A stretch of DNA of 38,185 bases, taken from the IMG/VR virus record IMGVR_UViG_3300032291_001215, positions 1-38,185 of that record; one strand, 5' to 3'. Below are positions 32,117-38,129 of this stretch, piece after piece (positions within the stretch are counted from its first letter, which is position 1; every line of letters begins with the position of its first letter). This stretch comes from a virus. Position numbers and translations under genes: made by a program. The notes beneath the pieces are model-generated. The model searched no databases, had not been told where the DNA came from, and saw only the letters and a list, made by a program, of their open reading frames with translations.

Positions 32117-32340
32117 AGGTTCTCTCGATACTCACCAAGTGCACGGGCCACGTTGGTGTTTAAGCTGTTAACGAACTTGATGCACATATCGCGCTCAGTT
32201 CGAATGATCATGGGAGCGGCGGCCATGATGAAGCCGTCAGCCAACTTGATCAGATCATCTTCAAGGAAATCGTAGTTCTCCTCGAGGTAGATCTTGCGGA
32301 AAGCTTCTTTGATTTCTTCTTTGTCGAGATATGGGTTCAT
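32113..32340 (-). CDS. Small helical phage protein
   Basis: A 75-residue, mostly helical acidic protein: NPYLDKEEIKEAFRKIYLEE at the start, then a hydrophobic segment LADGFIMAAAPMIIRTERD around 33-51. It is linked by ATGA overlaps to the genes on both sides, so it is clearly part of the minus operon. No function can be assigned. The hydrophobic segment is probably too polar at its end to be a membrane span. Confidence 0.65.
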   Translation of the reverse strand: MNPYLDKEEIKEAFRKIYLEENYDFLEDDLIKLADGFIMAAAPMIIRTERDMCIKFVNSLNTNVARALGEYRENL

Positions 32341-32633
32341 TTTTTCACCTGCGCTAATTTTTCAGCTTTCTTTTTGGCCAAGTACTTTTGCATGTACTGG
32401 CGCTGTTTTTCTTTTTGTTCTGGTGTCAAAGTCTTTCTAGGTTTTGTCTTTTGGGGAGTTCTTTTGGGAGTTTTGTTGTAGTCCACAATTTGCTTTAGAA
32501 CATACACATTACCCTCCAAAGACTTGACCTTTCCTTTGAGAACAATGATTTCTGTTGTTGCAATTGTCAGCTCTTTGAGAGCGTTATTTAGTTGCGTGAA
32601 CAGTTGGGCTTTTTCTTTGTTTGAAATAAACAT
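32337..32633 (-). CDS. Small coiled-coil protein with basic C-terminal tail
   Basis: A 98-residue protein. Residues 1-50 form a predicted coiled coil (AQLFTQLNNALKELTIATTE, then KGKVKSLEGNVYVLKQI). Residues 55-98 are strongly basic (KTPKRTPQKTKPRKTL, QRQYMQKYLAKKKAEKL). The combination suggests a dimer that binds nucleic acid. A perfect AAGGAG precedes the ATG; this site overlaps the stop of the small membrane protein upstream. The function is unknown. Confidence 0.65.
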   Translation of the reverse strand: MFISNKEKAQLFTQLNNALKELTIATTEIIVLKGKVKSLEGNVYVLKQIVDYNKTPKRTPQKTKPRKTLTPEQKEKQRQYMQKYLAKKKAEKLAQVKK

Positions 32634-32642
32634 GGCGGCTCC

Positions 32643-32810
32643 TTAAACAATGCCAAGCCAAACGGCTGTGCCGTGAATCCAAGCAATTGGGAAGAGGATC
32701 GCGCCAGCAATCAGGAATCCCCACGAAGCTGTCTTTAGACAGACAATGATGTGGGTGATCCAAGAGGCTACAACCCAGCCAATGAAAATAAGAGGTAACA
32801 GTTCGTCCAT
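32643..32810 (-). CDS. Small two-span membrane protein (55 residues)
   Basis: A 55-residue protein read from the gap between neighbours. It has two hydrophobic stretches, LLPLIFIGWVVASWITHIIV (about 4-23) and WGFLIAGAILFPIAWIHGTA (about 30-49), with a short polar link CLKTAS. An AAGGACACATC sequence puts a ribosome binding site 7 bases before its ATG, and the spacing to both neighbours is tight. In an early operon a superinfection-exclusion or membrane role is possible; nothing more can be said. Confidence 0.65.
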   Translation of the reverse strand: MDELLPLIFIGWVVASWITHIIVCLKTASWGFLIAGAILFPIAWIHGTAVWLGIV

Positions 32811-32820
32811 GATGTGTCCT

Positions 32821-33582
32821 TCACTTGTGTTTGTTTTTAGCTTGCCAATAATTCAAGAGGCTCTCGAACATGACCCAGCCACGCTCAAGTTCTTCTTGTT
32901 CCCACTCCTTGATAACCACGAGGCCGGGCTCCGTCACTGACACGAACACGTTTGCGCAACGTGCTTTTGGCAGGTTCAGACCAATCCGATAGGCCGCTAG
33001 TTGCATCAGGTGTTCGTCAAACGCATCTACCTTCTTCGGATCTGTGAACTCTTTGGTCTTGAAGTCGATCACGATGCCATCGCCGTCTTCGGTGTGCAGG
33101 TCTAACTTGCCACCAAACCCTAGCTCATGGCAGAACGACTTCTCTGAGTGCCATGTAGGCTCACCAAAGACCTTCTTGACCTCTTCGCCGACGCCCATCT
33201 GGTAGTCAACCATGTCGGCCACCATCACGCCTTCGTACCAACTCTCCAAAGCAGAGTGAACCTCTGTACCACGCTGAGCGGCGGCACGGGTGTGCTCTTT
33301 GGAGTCTTTGATCACTCGCTGGACGTAGAGGTCTTCAGCTTCGTCTGGGGCCCTTGGGAGGGTCATGGATGCCAGCATCATCTGGTTGAGCTTCCACGCC
33401 TCGAGCCCCGGCTTTGCGGCACATCCAATAATGGTAGTGACCGATGGCACTAGGCTCAGCTTGCGTGCGTCTGCAAGCGTCGTGTTGCGCAGGTTGCCGT
33501 TCTTGGCTTCTACGGTGTATTTTGGTTGCCCTTCACGGGTGTACCAATGGGAGCTTTCGCTCGCTCGTACAGTTATTGTCAT
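32821..33582 (-). CDS. PD-(D/E)XK exonuclease, RecB/Cas4-like
   Basis: A 253-residue nuclease. RGTEVHSALESWYEG (with H109) precedes the active-site core: D161 in GFGGKLDLH, then VIDFKTKEF with D173 and K175, and QLAAYRIGLNL (Q194, Y198) as the QxxxY motif of the RecB/Cas4 group. With the SSB-like protein encoded two genes upstream it probably forms a phage recombination or end-processing pair. I chose the ATG at 33582, which follows AAGGAC; the open frame continues upstream only by running over the preceding gene. The spacing to that gene is 8 bases. Confidence 0.85.
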   Translation of the reverse strand: MTITVRASESSHWYTREGQPKYTVEAKNGNLRNTTLADARKLSLVPSVTTIIGCAAKPGLEAWKLNQMMLASMTLPRAPDEAEDLYVQRVIKDSKEHTRAAAQRGTEVHSALESWYEGVMVADMVDYQMGVGEEVKKVFGEPTWHSEKSFCHELGFGGKLDLHTEDGDGIVIDFKTKEFTDPKKVDAFDEHLMQLAAYRIGLNLPKARCANVFVSVTEPGLVVIKEWEQEELERGWVMFESLLNYWQAKNKHK

Positions 33583-33590
33583 TTTGTCCT

Positions 33591-33953
33591 TCAGTAGTTG
33601 ATCTTTGATCTCCACAGCGTCACTCTCATGCCATGCACCTTGCGGCTGGTGGCTGTCGTGATCCCTGCGAATTCGATGATGTTGTTCTTTTTGGCCATGT
33701 TCACAATGTGCCCCCAAGCACGAGGCTCAGGTGGCGCGGGTACATCTAGGCTGTCAGCCCTGACTTGCTCTGTGGTGAACTCGTGGTGCATACGCGCATA
33801 CTGGACAAAAGTCTCGTAGGCAATCGTTTTCCACTCTTCGCCAGCGTTATCAGCCGCAACCTTTGCCAAGGCGTGGCCAAGTTGTAAGCCCGTAGGTGGG
33901 GGGACGTGCCCCCCAAACAGGTCAAGTGTGAATTCGTCCCGTTCGTTTTTCAT
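33591..33953 (-). CDS. Small protein with winged-helix-like C-terminal part
   Basis: A 120-residue protein lying between the SSB-like and exonuclease genes. Residues 1-25 are acidic and Pro-rich (LDLFGGHVPPPTG). Residues 60-120 read as helix, helix, then two strands (RAWGHIVNMAKKNNIIEFAG, then KVHGMRVTLWRSK), which fits a small winged-helix DNA-binding domain. I do not recognise a named family. The position suggests a part in replication or recombination. It has only a weak ribosome binding site. Confidence 0.65.
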   Translation of the reverse strand: MKNERDEFTLDLFGGHVPPPTGLQLGHALAKVAADNAGEEWKTIAYETFVQYARMHHEFTTEQVRADSLDVPAPPEPRAWGHIVNMAKKNNIIEFAGITTATSRKVHGMRVTLWRSKINY

Positions 33954-33955
33954 AA

Positions 33956-34612
33956 TCAGAAGGGCAAGTCGTCGTCCATGTCATCAAAGCCGCTAGAAGC
34001 CGCTTTATTGGGCGTTTGAGCGGGTTTTCTGGCTTGGAGGGCCTGCCACTCAGGTGAGGACTGAATCTTCTCCTTGAGCCCTTTGCCGAAGGTGTCGAAC
34101 AATTCGTAGTCAGGCTCAGCCAAACGGAAGAGCTGGTTGACGTTGACAGCAGGTGGGAGGCCAGCTTGCTTGACCACAGCAGGCACGGGAGCGATGCTTC
34201 CAACATTGGAGTACATCTTGCCGTTCTTGCCGGGGCGCTGGATCACGTTCAACATGCACCACTGGCCAAGGATATTGGAGATGTCAAAGCGGCGCATCTC
34301 TTCCTCTGAGAAGGGTTTGTTTCTCCAGCCTTGCAGATCAGTGCGCAGGTTTGCCTTCTCATTCCAGCTCAGCGTGTAGTTCTTGAAGATAGCAAGGGGA
34401 TCGCCACGGCCAGTGACCAGCTCGTTGCCTTCGTCGTCTTTGCCATGGAGTTCCCAGCCCAGCATGATCTTGCGCTGGTGCTTTGTCTCGCCCATGTATT
34501 CGACTGTTTGGGTTCCGAGGTCAACGATGCGGTAGCAACGTGCCAAGTGGAGACCTGCGGGTACTGGTGTGAATTCGCCACCAGAGGATGTGTTTTCTAC
34601 GATAAAGCTCAT
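33956..34612 (-). CDS. Phage ssDNA-binding (SSB-like) protein
   Basis: A 218-residue protein. Residues 15-165 form an OB-like beta-rich part (LHLARCYRIVDLGTQTVEYM, KIMLGWELHGKDDEGNELV, FKNYTLSWNEKANLRTDLQG, WCMLNVIQRPGKNGKMYSNV) similar to phage DUF669-type single-strand binding proteins. The last residues (DDMDDDLPF) form the acidic tip ending in Phe by which SSB proteins recruit replication partners. It is coupled to the small gene before it by overlap and is followed by a winged-helix-like protein and an exonuclease. The start has AAGG 8 bases upstream. Confidence 0.8.
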   Translation of the reverse strand: MSFIVENTSSGGEFTPVPAGLHLARCYRIVDLGTQTVEYMGETKHQRKIMLGWELHGKDDEGNELVTGRGDPLAIFKNYTLSWNEKANLRTDLQGWRNKPFSEEEMRRFDISNILGQWCMLNVIQRPGKNGKMYSNVGSIAPVPAVVKQAGLPPAVNVNQLFRLAEPDYELFDTFGKGLKEKIQSSPEWQALQARKPAQTPNKAASSGFDDMDDDLPF

Positions 34613-34773
34613 GTTTTTTCCTTAAAAATTTCGTTAAATTTGCTAGTAAATTGGTCAATAAAGTCTTGTGGTACTGGGTCTTTTTTCAGTTCTTTCTCAA
34701 GTAAATATTTTGTGTATTCCTGCTGTGCAACAGGGTCGTTTTTCCATTCGTTGTATTCTTTATTGGTGGCCAT
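34609..34773 (-). CDS. Small charged protein (54 residues) upstream of SSB-like gene
   Basis: A 54-residue protein rich in Lys, Glu, Asp and aromatic residues (MATNKEYNEWKNDPVAQQEY and a C-terminal FNEIFKEKT). It has GAGG 6 bases before its ATG, and its TGA overlaps the ATG of the SSB-like gene. The tight coupling makes it a convincing gene. It is AT-rich compared with its neighbours. The function is unknown. Confidence 0.65.
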   Translation of the reverse strand: MATNKEYNEWKNDPVAQQEYTKYLLEKELKKDPVPQDFIDQFTSKFNEIFKEKT

Positions 34774-34781
34774 GGTGATCC

Positions 34782-34991
34782 TCATTCCGATTCCCCAAAG
34801 AACATGGCCATACCTACGTAGTCAGGAAGCTTGTAGCCTCCGCTATAGATGTGATTGATGTCAATGCTCTCATTCATACCACTGGCAATGCCCATGTAGT
34901 AGTGAAGCGTCTCTGTATGCCAATCAAGAATCATGAGAACGCCAATACGGCCCTTGCTGGTTTCTAGCCAAATAACGTCTTGTAAGTTCAT
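34782..34991 (-). CDS. Small hypothetical phage protein
   Basis: A 69-residue protein (MNLQDVIWLETSKGRIGVLM, then alternating hydrophobic and aromatic residues). I chose the ATG at 34991 because GGAG lies 8 bases upstream; a TTG four codons earlier would put this ribosome binding site inside the gene. The start overlaps the stop of the tiny membrane peptide by one base. It is probably a small beta-rich domain of unknown role. Confidence 0.6.
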   Translation of the reverse strand: MNLQDVIWLETSKGRIGVLMILDWHTETLHYYMGIASGMNESIDINHIYSGGYKLPDYVGMAMFFGESE

Positions 34992-35089
34992 CAAGGTCTC
35001 CAAATAAAAAGGTCGAGGGCCAAGATGACTGCGCCGATGGCAAACAGGATCACGTTGACAGTGATGGATTGAAATTCTTTGTTAGTCAT
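34991..35089 (-). CDS. Tiny single-span membrane peptide (32 residues)
   Basis: A 32-residue frame: polar MTNKEFQSITVN, then a membrane segment VILFAIGAVILALDLFIW. The ATG overlaps the preceding TGA (ATGA), its TGA overlaps the next ATG, and AGGAA precedes it. Both junctions fit the compact operon, so I consider it real. The role is unknown. Confidence 0.6.
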   Translation of the reverse strand: MTNKEFQSITVNVILFAIGAVILALDLFIWRP

Positions 35090-35298
35090 GCTTTCCTAGC
35101 TTTCAGCATTGCGTCCGCCATGATGTATGCTGATCTAGCGCAAACATGCTCGGAGTCGTTATCCAAGTCGCCAACATATATGCCGTCTTCATACTGGCTT
35201 GCCAAAATTATTTGCATAGCCTTGGCCGCAAAGTAATCGCGTAATGTCATGCCATCTGAATCGGCAATTTGGCTTGTGGGAAATGCGTGCTGGTTCAT
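35086..35298 (-). CDS. Small phage protein with GMTLRDYFAAKAM motif
   Basis: A 70-residue protein. GMTLRDYFAAKAMQ near residues 16-29 is a motif found in many small prophage and phage proteins of Proteobacteria, followed by an acidic linker and a C-terminal helix (SAYIMADAMLKARKA). Its stop overlaps the next ATG, and its start touches the stop of the membrane protein before it. The family's function is not known to me. Confidence 0.7.
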   Translation of the reverse strand: MNQHAFPTSQIADSDGMTLRDYFAAKAMQIILASQYEDGIYVGDLDNDSEHVCARSAYIMADAMLKARKA

Positions 35299-35516
35299 TA
35301 CACCCCCAGAGCAACCAAGGTTGAAACGAGTACAGCAAGGAAGATGATGTACGCAACCCAGCCAAACACACGACGCTCTGAGTACTCAGGCTCGATGCCA
35401 AGCAGAGCCATCTGAATGCGTTCAGCATCAGCACTCATGTGATTACGTTGGGGAGGGCTGTACATACAGCCAATGCGAAGACCAGACTTGGTCGTGTAGG
35501 GAAGGTGTTTTTCCAT
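35298..35516 (-). CDS. Small C-terminally anchored membrane protein, first gene of the minus operon
   Basis: A 72-residue protein. The N-terminal YTTKSGLRIGCMYSPPQRNH and ADAERIQMALLG look like a small phage domain; residues about 47-72 (VFGWVAYIIFLAVLVSTLVA) form a C-terminal membrane anchor. I chose the ATG at 35516 because GGAG lies 8 bases before it; another ATG at 35528 is possible. Codons further upstream lie above the predicted transcription start. It is the first gene behind the minus-strand promoter. Confidence 0.6.
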   Translation of the reverse strand: MEKHLPYTTKSGLRIGCMYSPPQRNHMSADAERIQMALLGIEPEYSERRVFGWVAYIIFLAVLVSTLVALGV

Positions 35517-35551
35517 TTGATTCTCCATAACCGCCGTATCGGCGTGCGCAG

Positions 35552-35581
35552 ATCTTAACACCAAATTAAAAACCAGTGCAA
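35552..35581 (-). promoter_or_regulatory. Sigma-70-like promoter of the minus operon
   Basis: Read on the minus strand, TTGCAC (35581-35576), an 18-base AT-rich spacer and TAAGAT (35557-35552) with TG one base before it (an extended -10). Transcription would start near 35545, about 30 bases before the ATG at 35516, and serve the whole set of overlapping minus genes. Confidence 0.55.
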
Positions 35582-35605
35582 TACATTCCCGAGTGAAACG
35601 TGGGG

Positions 35606-35634
35606 TTTCTTTTAATTCGAAGTTAATGTATACT
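35606..35634 (+). promoter_or_regulatory. Possible plus-strand promoter before the structured RNA
   Basis: TATACT at 35629-35634 is a good -10 hexamer. The matching -35 region (TTTCTT at 35606-35611, 17-base spacing) is poor, so an activator may be needed. An inverted repeat GAAAC-GTGGG-GTTTC (35596-35610) overlaps that region and could be an operator. The start would fall at about 35641, exactly where the first RNA helix begins. Confidence 0.4.
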
Positions 35635-35641
35635 CTGCCAC

Positions 35642-35800
35642 GTTAGCGCACAGTAATCAGGTTGGGTTTGCTTTCTGCCGAATCTATTCTCTCTCTGTGG
35701 CTCCCTGCGCTAACACCAATACGCATGGGGATTGTCCTCTGGGGGTTCCCGGAGGCCCGGAACAGTCCCCAGCCGTGTTGGTGGTGTGGCGGGTTAGCGC
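35642..35800 (+). ncRNA. Structured untranslated RNA or leader upstream of the regulator
   Basis: No gene is seen at 35517-35880. Within it, plus-strand RNA can form a hairpin of three helices: CACCAATACG (35714-35723) with CGTGTTGGTG (35774-35783), TGGGGATTGT (35726-35735) with ACAGTCCCCA (35762-35771), and CCTCTGGG (35736-35743) with CCCGGAGG (35748-35755) around a GGTT loop. Each helix has exactly one G-U pair, always U on the left. GCGCTAAC (35707-35714) can pair either with GTTAGCGC at 35642-35649 or with the identical GTTAGCGC at 35793-35800. This may be a regulatory 5' leader of the YdaS-like gene or an independent small RNA. No known RNA family is recognised. Confidence 0.55.
35642..35800. 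repeat. Three GTTAGCGC repeats, two direct and one inverted
   Basis: GTTAGCGC occurs at 35642-35649 and 35793-35800, and inverted (GCGCTAAC) at 35707-35714. They may be RNA pairing partners or operators for the regulator encoded at 35881. I noticed no further copy of the 8-mer in the neighbouring divergent region. Confidence 0.6.
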
Positions 35801-35880
35801 CGTTACAGACTTAACCGTCGGATGAAACGCTTAAAAACACACTGCTTTATGTGAGCCACCAACAACCAATTGAGGACACG

Positions 35881-36084
35881 ATGACACTGCAAGAGTATTT
35901 CAAGACGGAGCCGTTGGGCGCAAGAGGTGAGATGGCCGAATACTTGGGCATCAGCCTGACATGGATGTCACTGCTCATCCATGAGCGTAGAACTGCGTCT
36001 GCCGCATTGGCCGTCAAGATTGAAAAAGCAACACAAGGGCTGGTCACAAGAAAAGACTTGCGGCCAGATCTGTTTTTCGTGTAA
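35881..36084 (+). CDS. YdaS-like/Cro-type helix-turn-helix regulator
   Basis: A 67-residue protein. TLQEYFKTEPLGARGEMAEY, then GISLTWMSLLIHERRTAS and KIEKATQGLVTRKDLRPD, match the YdaS/Cro-like family found in lambdoid and Burkholderiales prophages. The helix-turn-helix spans about residues 16-40. I chose the ATG at 35881 because GAGG lies 6 bases before it and the family begins with MTLxEYF; upstream codons lack a ribosome binding site. It follows the 240-base structured leader and probably controls the divergent region. No partner cI gene is visible in the window. Confidence 0.85.
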   Translation: MTLQEYFKTEPLGARGEMAEYLGISLTWMSLLIHERRTASAALAVKIEKATQGLVTRKDLRPDLFFV

Positions 36085-36104
36085 CATGATTTGAAACACG
36101 GCTA

Positions 36105-36126
36105 GGTAGGGCTTGATCACCCTGCC
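36105..36126 (+). promoter_or_regulatory. Hairpin between the regulator and replication genes
   Basis: GGTAGGG (36105-36111) pairs with CCCTGCC (36120-36126) around an 8-base loop, with one U-G pair on the plus strand. No T-run follows, so it is not a standard terminator. It lies in the 102-base gap before the DUF1376 gene and may shape the mRNA leader. Confidence 0.4.
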
Positions 36127-36186
36127 GAAAAGCGTCCCATCCCCGCCTGCCGCAGTTTCTTTAGGGATGTGAATTTTGGGATCGGT

Positions 36187-36939
36187 ATGCACTACTTTCA
36201 ATTCAATATTGGCGACTATAGAGCCGCCACCGCGCATCTTTCAAACGATGAGGATCTTGCTTATCGCAGGCTCCTCGACATGTACTACGACACTGAACAG
36301 AAAATCCCATTGGATACCCAGTGGGTTGCCAGACGGTTACGTGTTGGAACCCAAGTGGTTGATGCTGTCTTGGCCGATATGTTCGAGAAGCATGAGGATG
36401 GCTGGTTTCACGCCAGATGTGACGAAGTTATCAAGCAATACAGAGAGTTTGCTGAGGCTGGAAAGCGTGGGGCGGCCAAGAGGTGGGCTAACAAGGGTGT
36501 TACACCCCCTAATGGGGAGGCTAATAGCCCCCCTAATCCATCCCCAATAGCAACTAATAACCAAGAACCAATAACTACTAACGAATCTATAGAAGCTAAA
36601 GCTTCTCCTGACCTCGGCAAGCCGAAGTCAGTGCCATCTGCACCGATTCAGGAAATTGTGGAGATGTACAACAAGCTCCTTCCAATGTTGCCAGCAGTCT
36701 CTGTGGTCAACGATTCACGTAAGAGAGCGATAGCGGCAAGGTGGCGGGAAGTGGTGACGACCGACAAGATGGATCGTCAGCAAGGGCTTGAGTTCTTCGA
36801 GTGGTACTTCACCATGGTCAAGGATTCCAACTTCCTGACAGGCAAGTCCAAAGACTGGAAAGCCGATCTGGACTTCCTGTTCAACGCAAGCAAGTTTCCC
36901 CGAATCATCGAAGGCACATACCACAAGGATCAAAAATGA
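36187..36939 (+). CDS. DUF1376 (YdaU-like) replication-region protein
   Basis: A 250-residue protein. MHYFQFNIGDYRAATAHLSN, then DLAYRRLLDMYYDTEQKIP, is the classic DUF1376 start, a winged-helix-like domain in prophage replication genes. Residues about 105-160 are a Pro/Asn/Thr-rich linker; residues 165-250 form a helical domain with a WREVVTTDKM ... FEWYF pattern and KDWKADLDFLFNASKFPRII, a typical ending of replication O-like proteins. I used the ATG at 36187, with GGGA upstream, because the family starts exactly there; a GTG at 36169 would add six odd residues. It probably binds the origin and helps load the host helicase. Confidence 0.85.
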   Translation: MHYFQFNIGDYRAATAHLSNDEDLAYRRLLDMYYDTEQKIPLDTQWVARRLRVGTQVVDAVLADMFEKHEDGWFHARCDEVIKQYREFAEAGKRGAAKRWANKGVTPPNGEANSPPNPSPIATNNQEPITTNESIEAKASPDLGKPKSVPSAPIQEIVEMYNKLLPMLPAVSVVNDSRKRAIAARWREVVTTDKMDRQQGLEFFEWYFTMVKDSNFLTGKSKDWKADLDFLFNASKFPRIIEGTYHKDQK

Positions 36940-37361
36940 GTTACGCATCATCAAAAAAGCGCTACGCTGAAACAACCAAGACCGAGGCTTTTGATGGCCC
37001 AAACACCCACAACTGCTTTGCCAACGGATGTCCCATGGCTGGCGGGATCTCTACTGGCGGCAACTGGGTCTGCGCCTACCACCATCAGGCTCCCGGCGAA
37101 GAGTGGCCACGTGTGACTCAAGCCCTGCGTGACTGTGAGCGAATTCGTGTGGCCATCAACGAGGTCATGGTCATCGACATGATCTCTTGGGGAGCGGCAA
37201 CGAATGGTTACCCACCAAAGTGGCAAGAGTTTGCCGCCCTGTTTGACGACGAGCCAGAGCTTCAGCCAACAGAGCACGAGAAGATCCGCAAAACAAAGTA
37301 CGAATACCGCCTGCGCAACGAGCTGGCCATTCGTGCGGGATTGGCGAAGAGAAAGTCATGA
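36936..37361 (+). CDS. Phage protein with Cys/His zinc-binding site
   Basis: A 141-residue protein starting in an ATGA overlap with the DUF1376 gene. C27 and C32, then C46 and H49/H50 (WVCAYHHQ), form a likely zinc site. The rest is helical, with ALRDCERIRVAINEVMVIDM and a charged C-terminus (RKTKYEYRLRNELAIRAG). The frame is open further upstream, but that part lies inside the previous gene. Directly after a replication initiator this may be a DNA- or primase-associated factor; the family is not known to me. Confidence 0.75.
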   Translation: MSYASSKKRYAETTKTEAFDGPNTHNCFANGCPMAGGISTGGNWVCAYHHQAPGEEWPRVTQALRDCERIRVAINEVMVIDMISWGAATNGYPPKWQEFAALFDDEPELQPTEHEKIRKTKYEYRLRNELAIRAGLAKRKS

Positions 37362-37597
37362 ACAAAAAAGACATTATTTGTATGGCTGAGGCATCGGGCG
37401 TTGAAGACAGTTTGTTATACGAACACTGGCGTTGCAACGTTGAATCTATGACCCAGTTTGCCAAGCTAGTAGCACAGCATGAGCGTGAGGCGTGTGCAAA
37501 AGTGTGTGAGGATCAGGCGGACGATGGCACTGAAGGCGAATGGGACGGTTGCTGTCTATCTTTGGCTAAAAAGATCCGAGCAAGGGGTCAGGAGTGA
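37358..37597 (+). CDS. Small Cys-containing phage protein
   Basis: A 79-residue protein in an ATGA overlap with the preceding gene. The core FAKLVAQHEREACAKVCEDQ, followed by an acidic linker and a short AKKIRARGQE end, is a pattern common in small proteins of Proteobacteria phages; the EREACAK motif recurs in the gene at 37881 (EREACAR). Four Cys in the second half might bind metal. The function is unknown. Confidence 0.75.
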   Translation: MNKKDIICMAEASGVEDSLLYEHWRCNVESMTQFAKLVAQHEREACAKVCEDQADDGTEGEWDGCCLSLAKKIRARGQE

Positions 37598-37812
37598 CAA
37601 AAGATGAAGCCAACAAAATCCTCAGCCAAATCCGCGAAGGGTTTGGTAATGCCTACACCGAGGCTTGCGCCATCGAATGTCTCTATGTCACAGGAGACCT
37701 TGGAACACATGAGGCAGTGCGAAGCTCGGGAGTGGATCAGCCGATATTCGAAGAAGGCTATCGAGCAAGGCTCAGGCAACGCGCAATTGTGGTGGGCAAA
37801 AGTAAAGAGTGA
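37594..37812 (+). CDS. Small phage protein, GTG start, overlapping the next gene
   Basis: A 72-residue frame using GTG in a GTGA overlap with the preceding stop, with AGG just before. Residues 1-36 (TKDEANKILSQIREGFGNAY, then ECLYVTGDL) look like a known small phage domain. The last 35 residues look unconserved and lie in the same DNA as the next gene, which reads in another frame. Either two genes overlap by about 128 bases, or this one once ended sooner. The N-terminal half is the convincing part. Confidence 0.6.
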   Translation: MTKDEANKILSQIREGFGNAYTEACAIECLYVTGDLGTHEAVRSSGVDQPIFEEGYRARLRQRAIVVGKSKE

Positions 37813-37903
37813 CATCGAAAAAAGGCGTGGCACTGAAGCCATGCATGACCTAGTAAACCGAATGAAACAGGAGCGAGAAAATGGCAAAAGTCGAGTTAAG
37901 TGA
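37685..37903 (+). CDS. DUF7696-like small phage protein
   Basis: A 72-residue frame. HMRQCEAREWISRYSKKAIE and VKSDIEKRRGTEAMHDLVNR follow the CEAR...ERRRG...A...L pattern I know as DUF7696. I placed the start at the ATG 37685; another ATG at 37709, preceded by TTGGA, is about as good and would give 64 residues. Codons upstream in this frame overlap the previous gene and are not family-like. The function is unknown. Confidence 0.6.
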   Translation: MSQETLEHMRQCEAREWISRYSKKAIEQGSGNAQLWWAKVKSDIEKRRGTEAMHDLVNRMKQERENGKSRVK

Positions 37904-38129
37904 TTTCCAAAAGAAGTTCTTTGCCCAAGGCACAGGACAGCAGTTGTTCACAGCCAAGGAATTCGAGGACGCTTTGGCGCAGGCCAAGGCTGAAATCATG
38001 GCAGTGGCCATCCAGACCACCAAGCAGGCGATTGGCATCGAGCGTGAAGCCTGCGCACGATTGGCCGACGAGTATGAGTTGCCAGCTCTGGGTCAAGCGA
38101 TTCGCACAAGGATGAACCGTGCGGATTGA
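37881..38129 (+). CDS. Small helical phage protein
   Basis: An 82-residue protein overlapping the previous gene by 23 bases. It has an N-terminal helical part (ELSDFQKKFFAQGTGQQLFT) and a C-terminal IEREACARLADEYELPAL with IRTRMNRAD, the ending style of a common group of small phage proteins that also contain EREACA. It precedes a RusA-like gene and overlaps it. No function is assigned. Confidence 0.7.
   Translation: MAKVELSDFQKKFFAQGTGQQLFTAKEFEDALAQAKAEIMAVAIQTTKQAIGIEREACARLADEYELPALGQAIRTRMNRAD

Noticed and set aside
34331-34858. Plus-strand frame of 175 codons across the minus operon.
   Set aside because: It runs opposite to three overlapping genes with good ribosome binding sites; no protein family is visible.
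35642-35718. Possible tRNA: 73 bases closed by a 7-pair stem and followed by A-CCA.
   Set aside because: There is no D-arm, no anticodon stem and no TTCGA-type T-arm; the helix is better explained as part of the structured leader.
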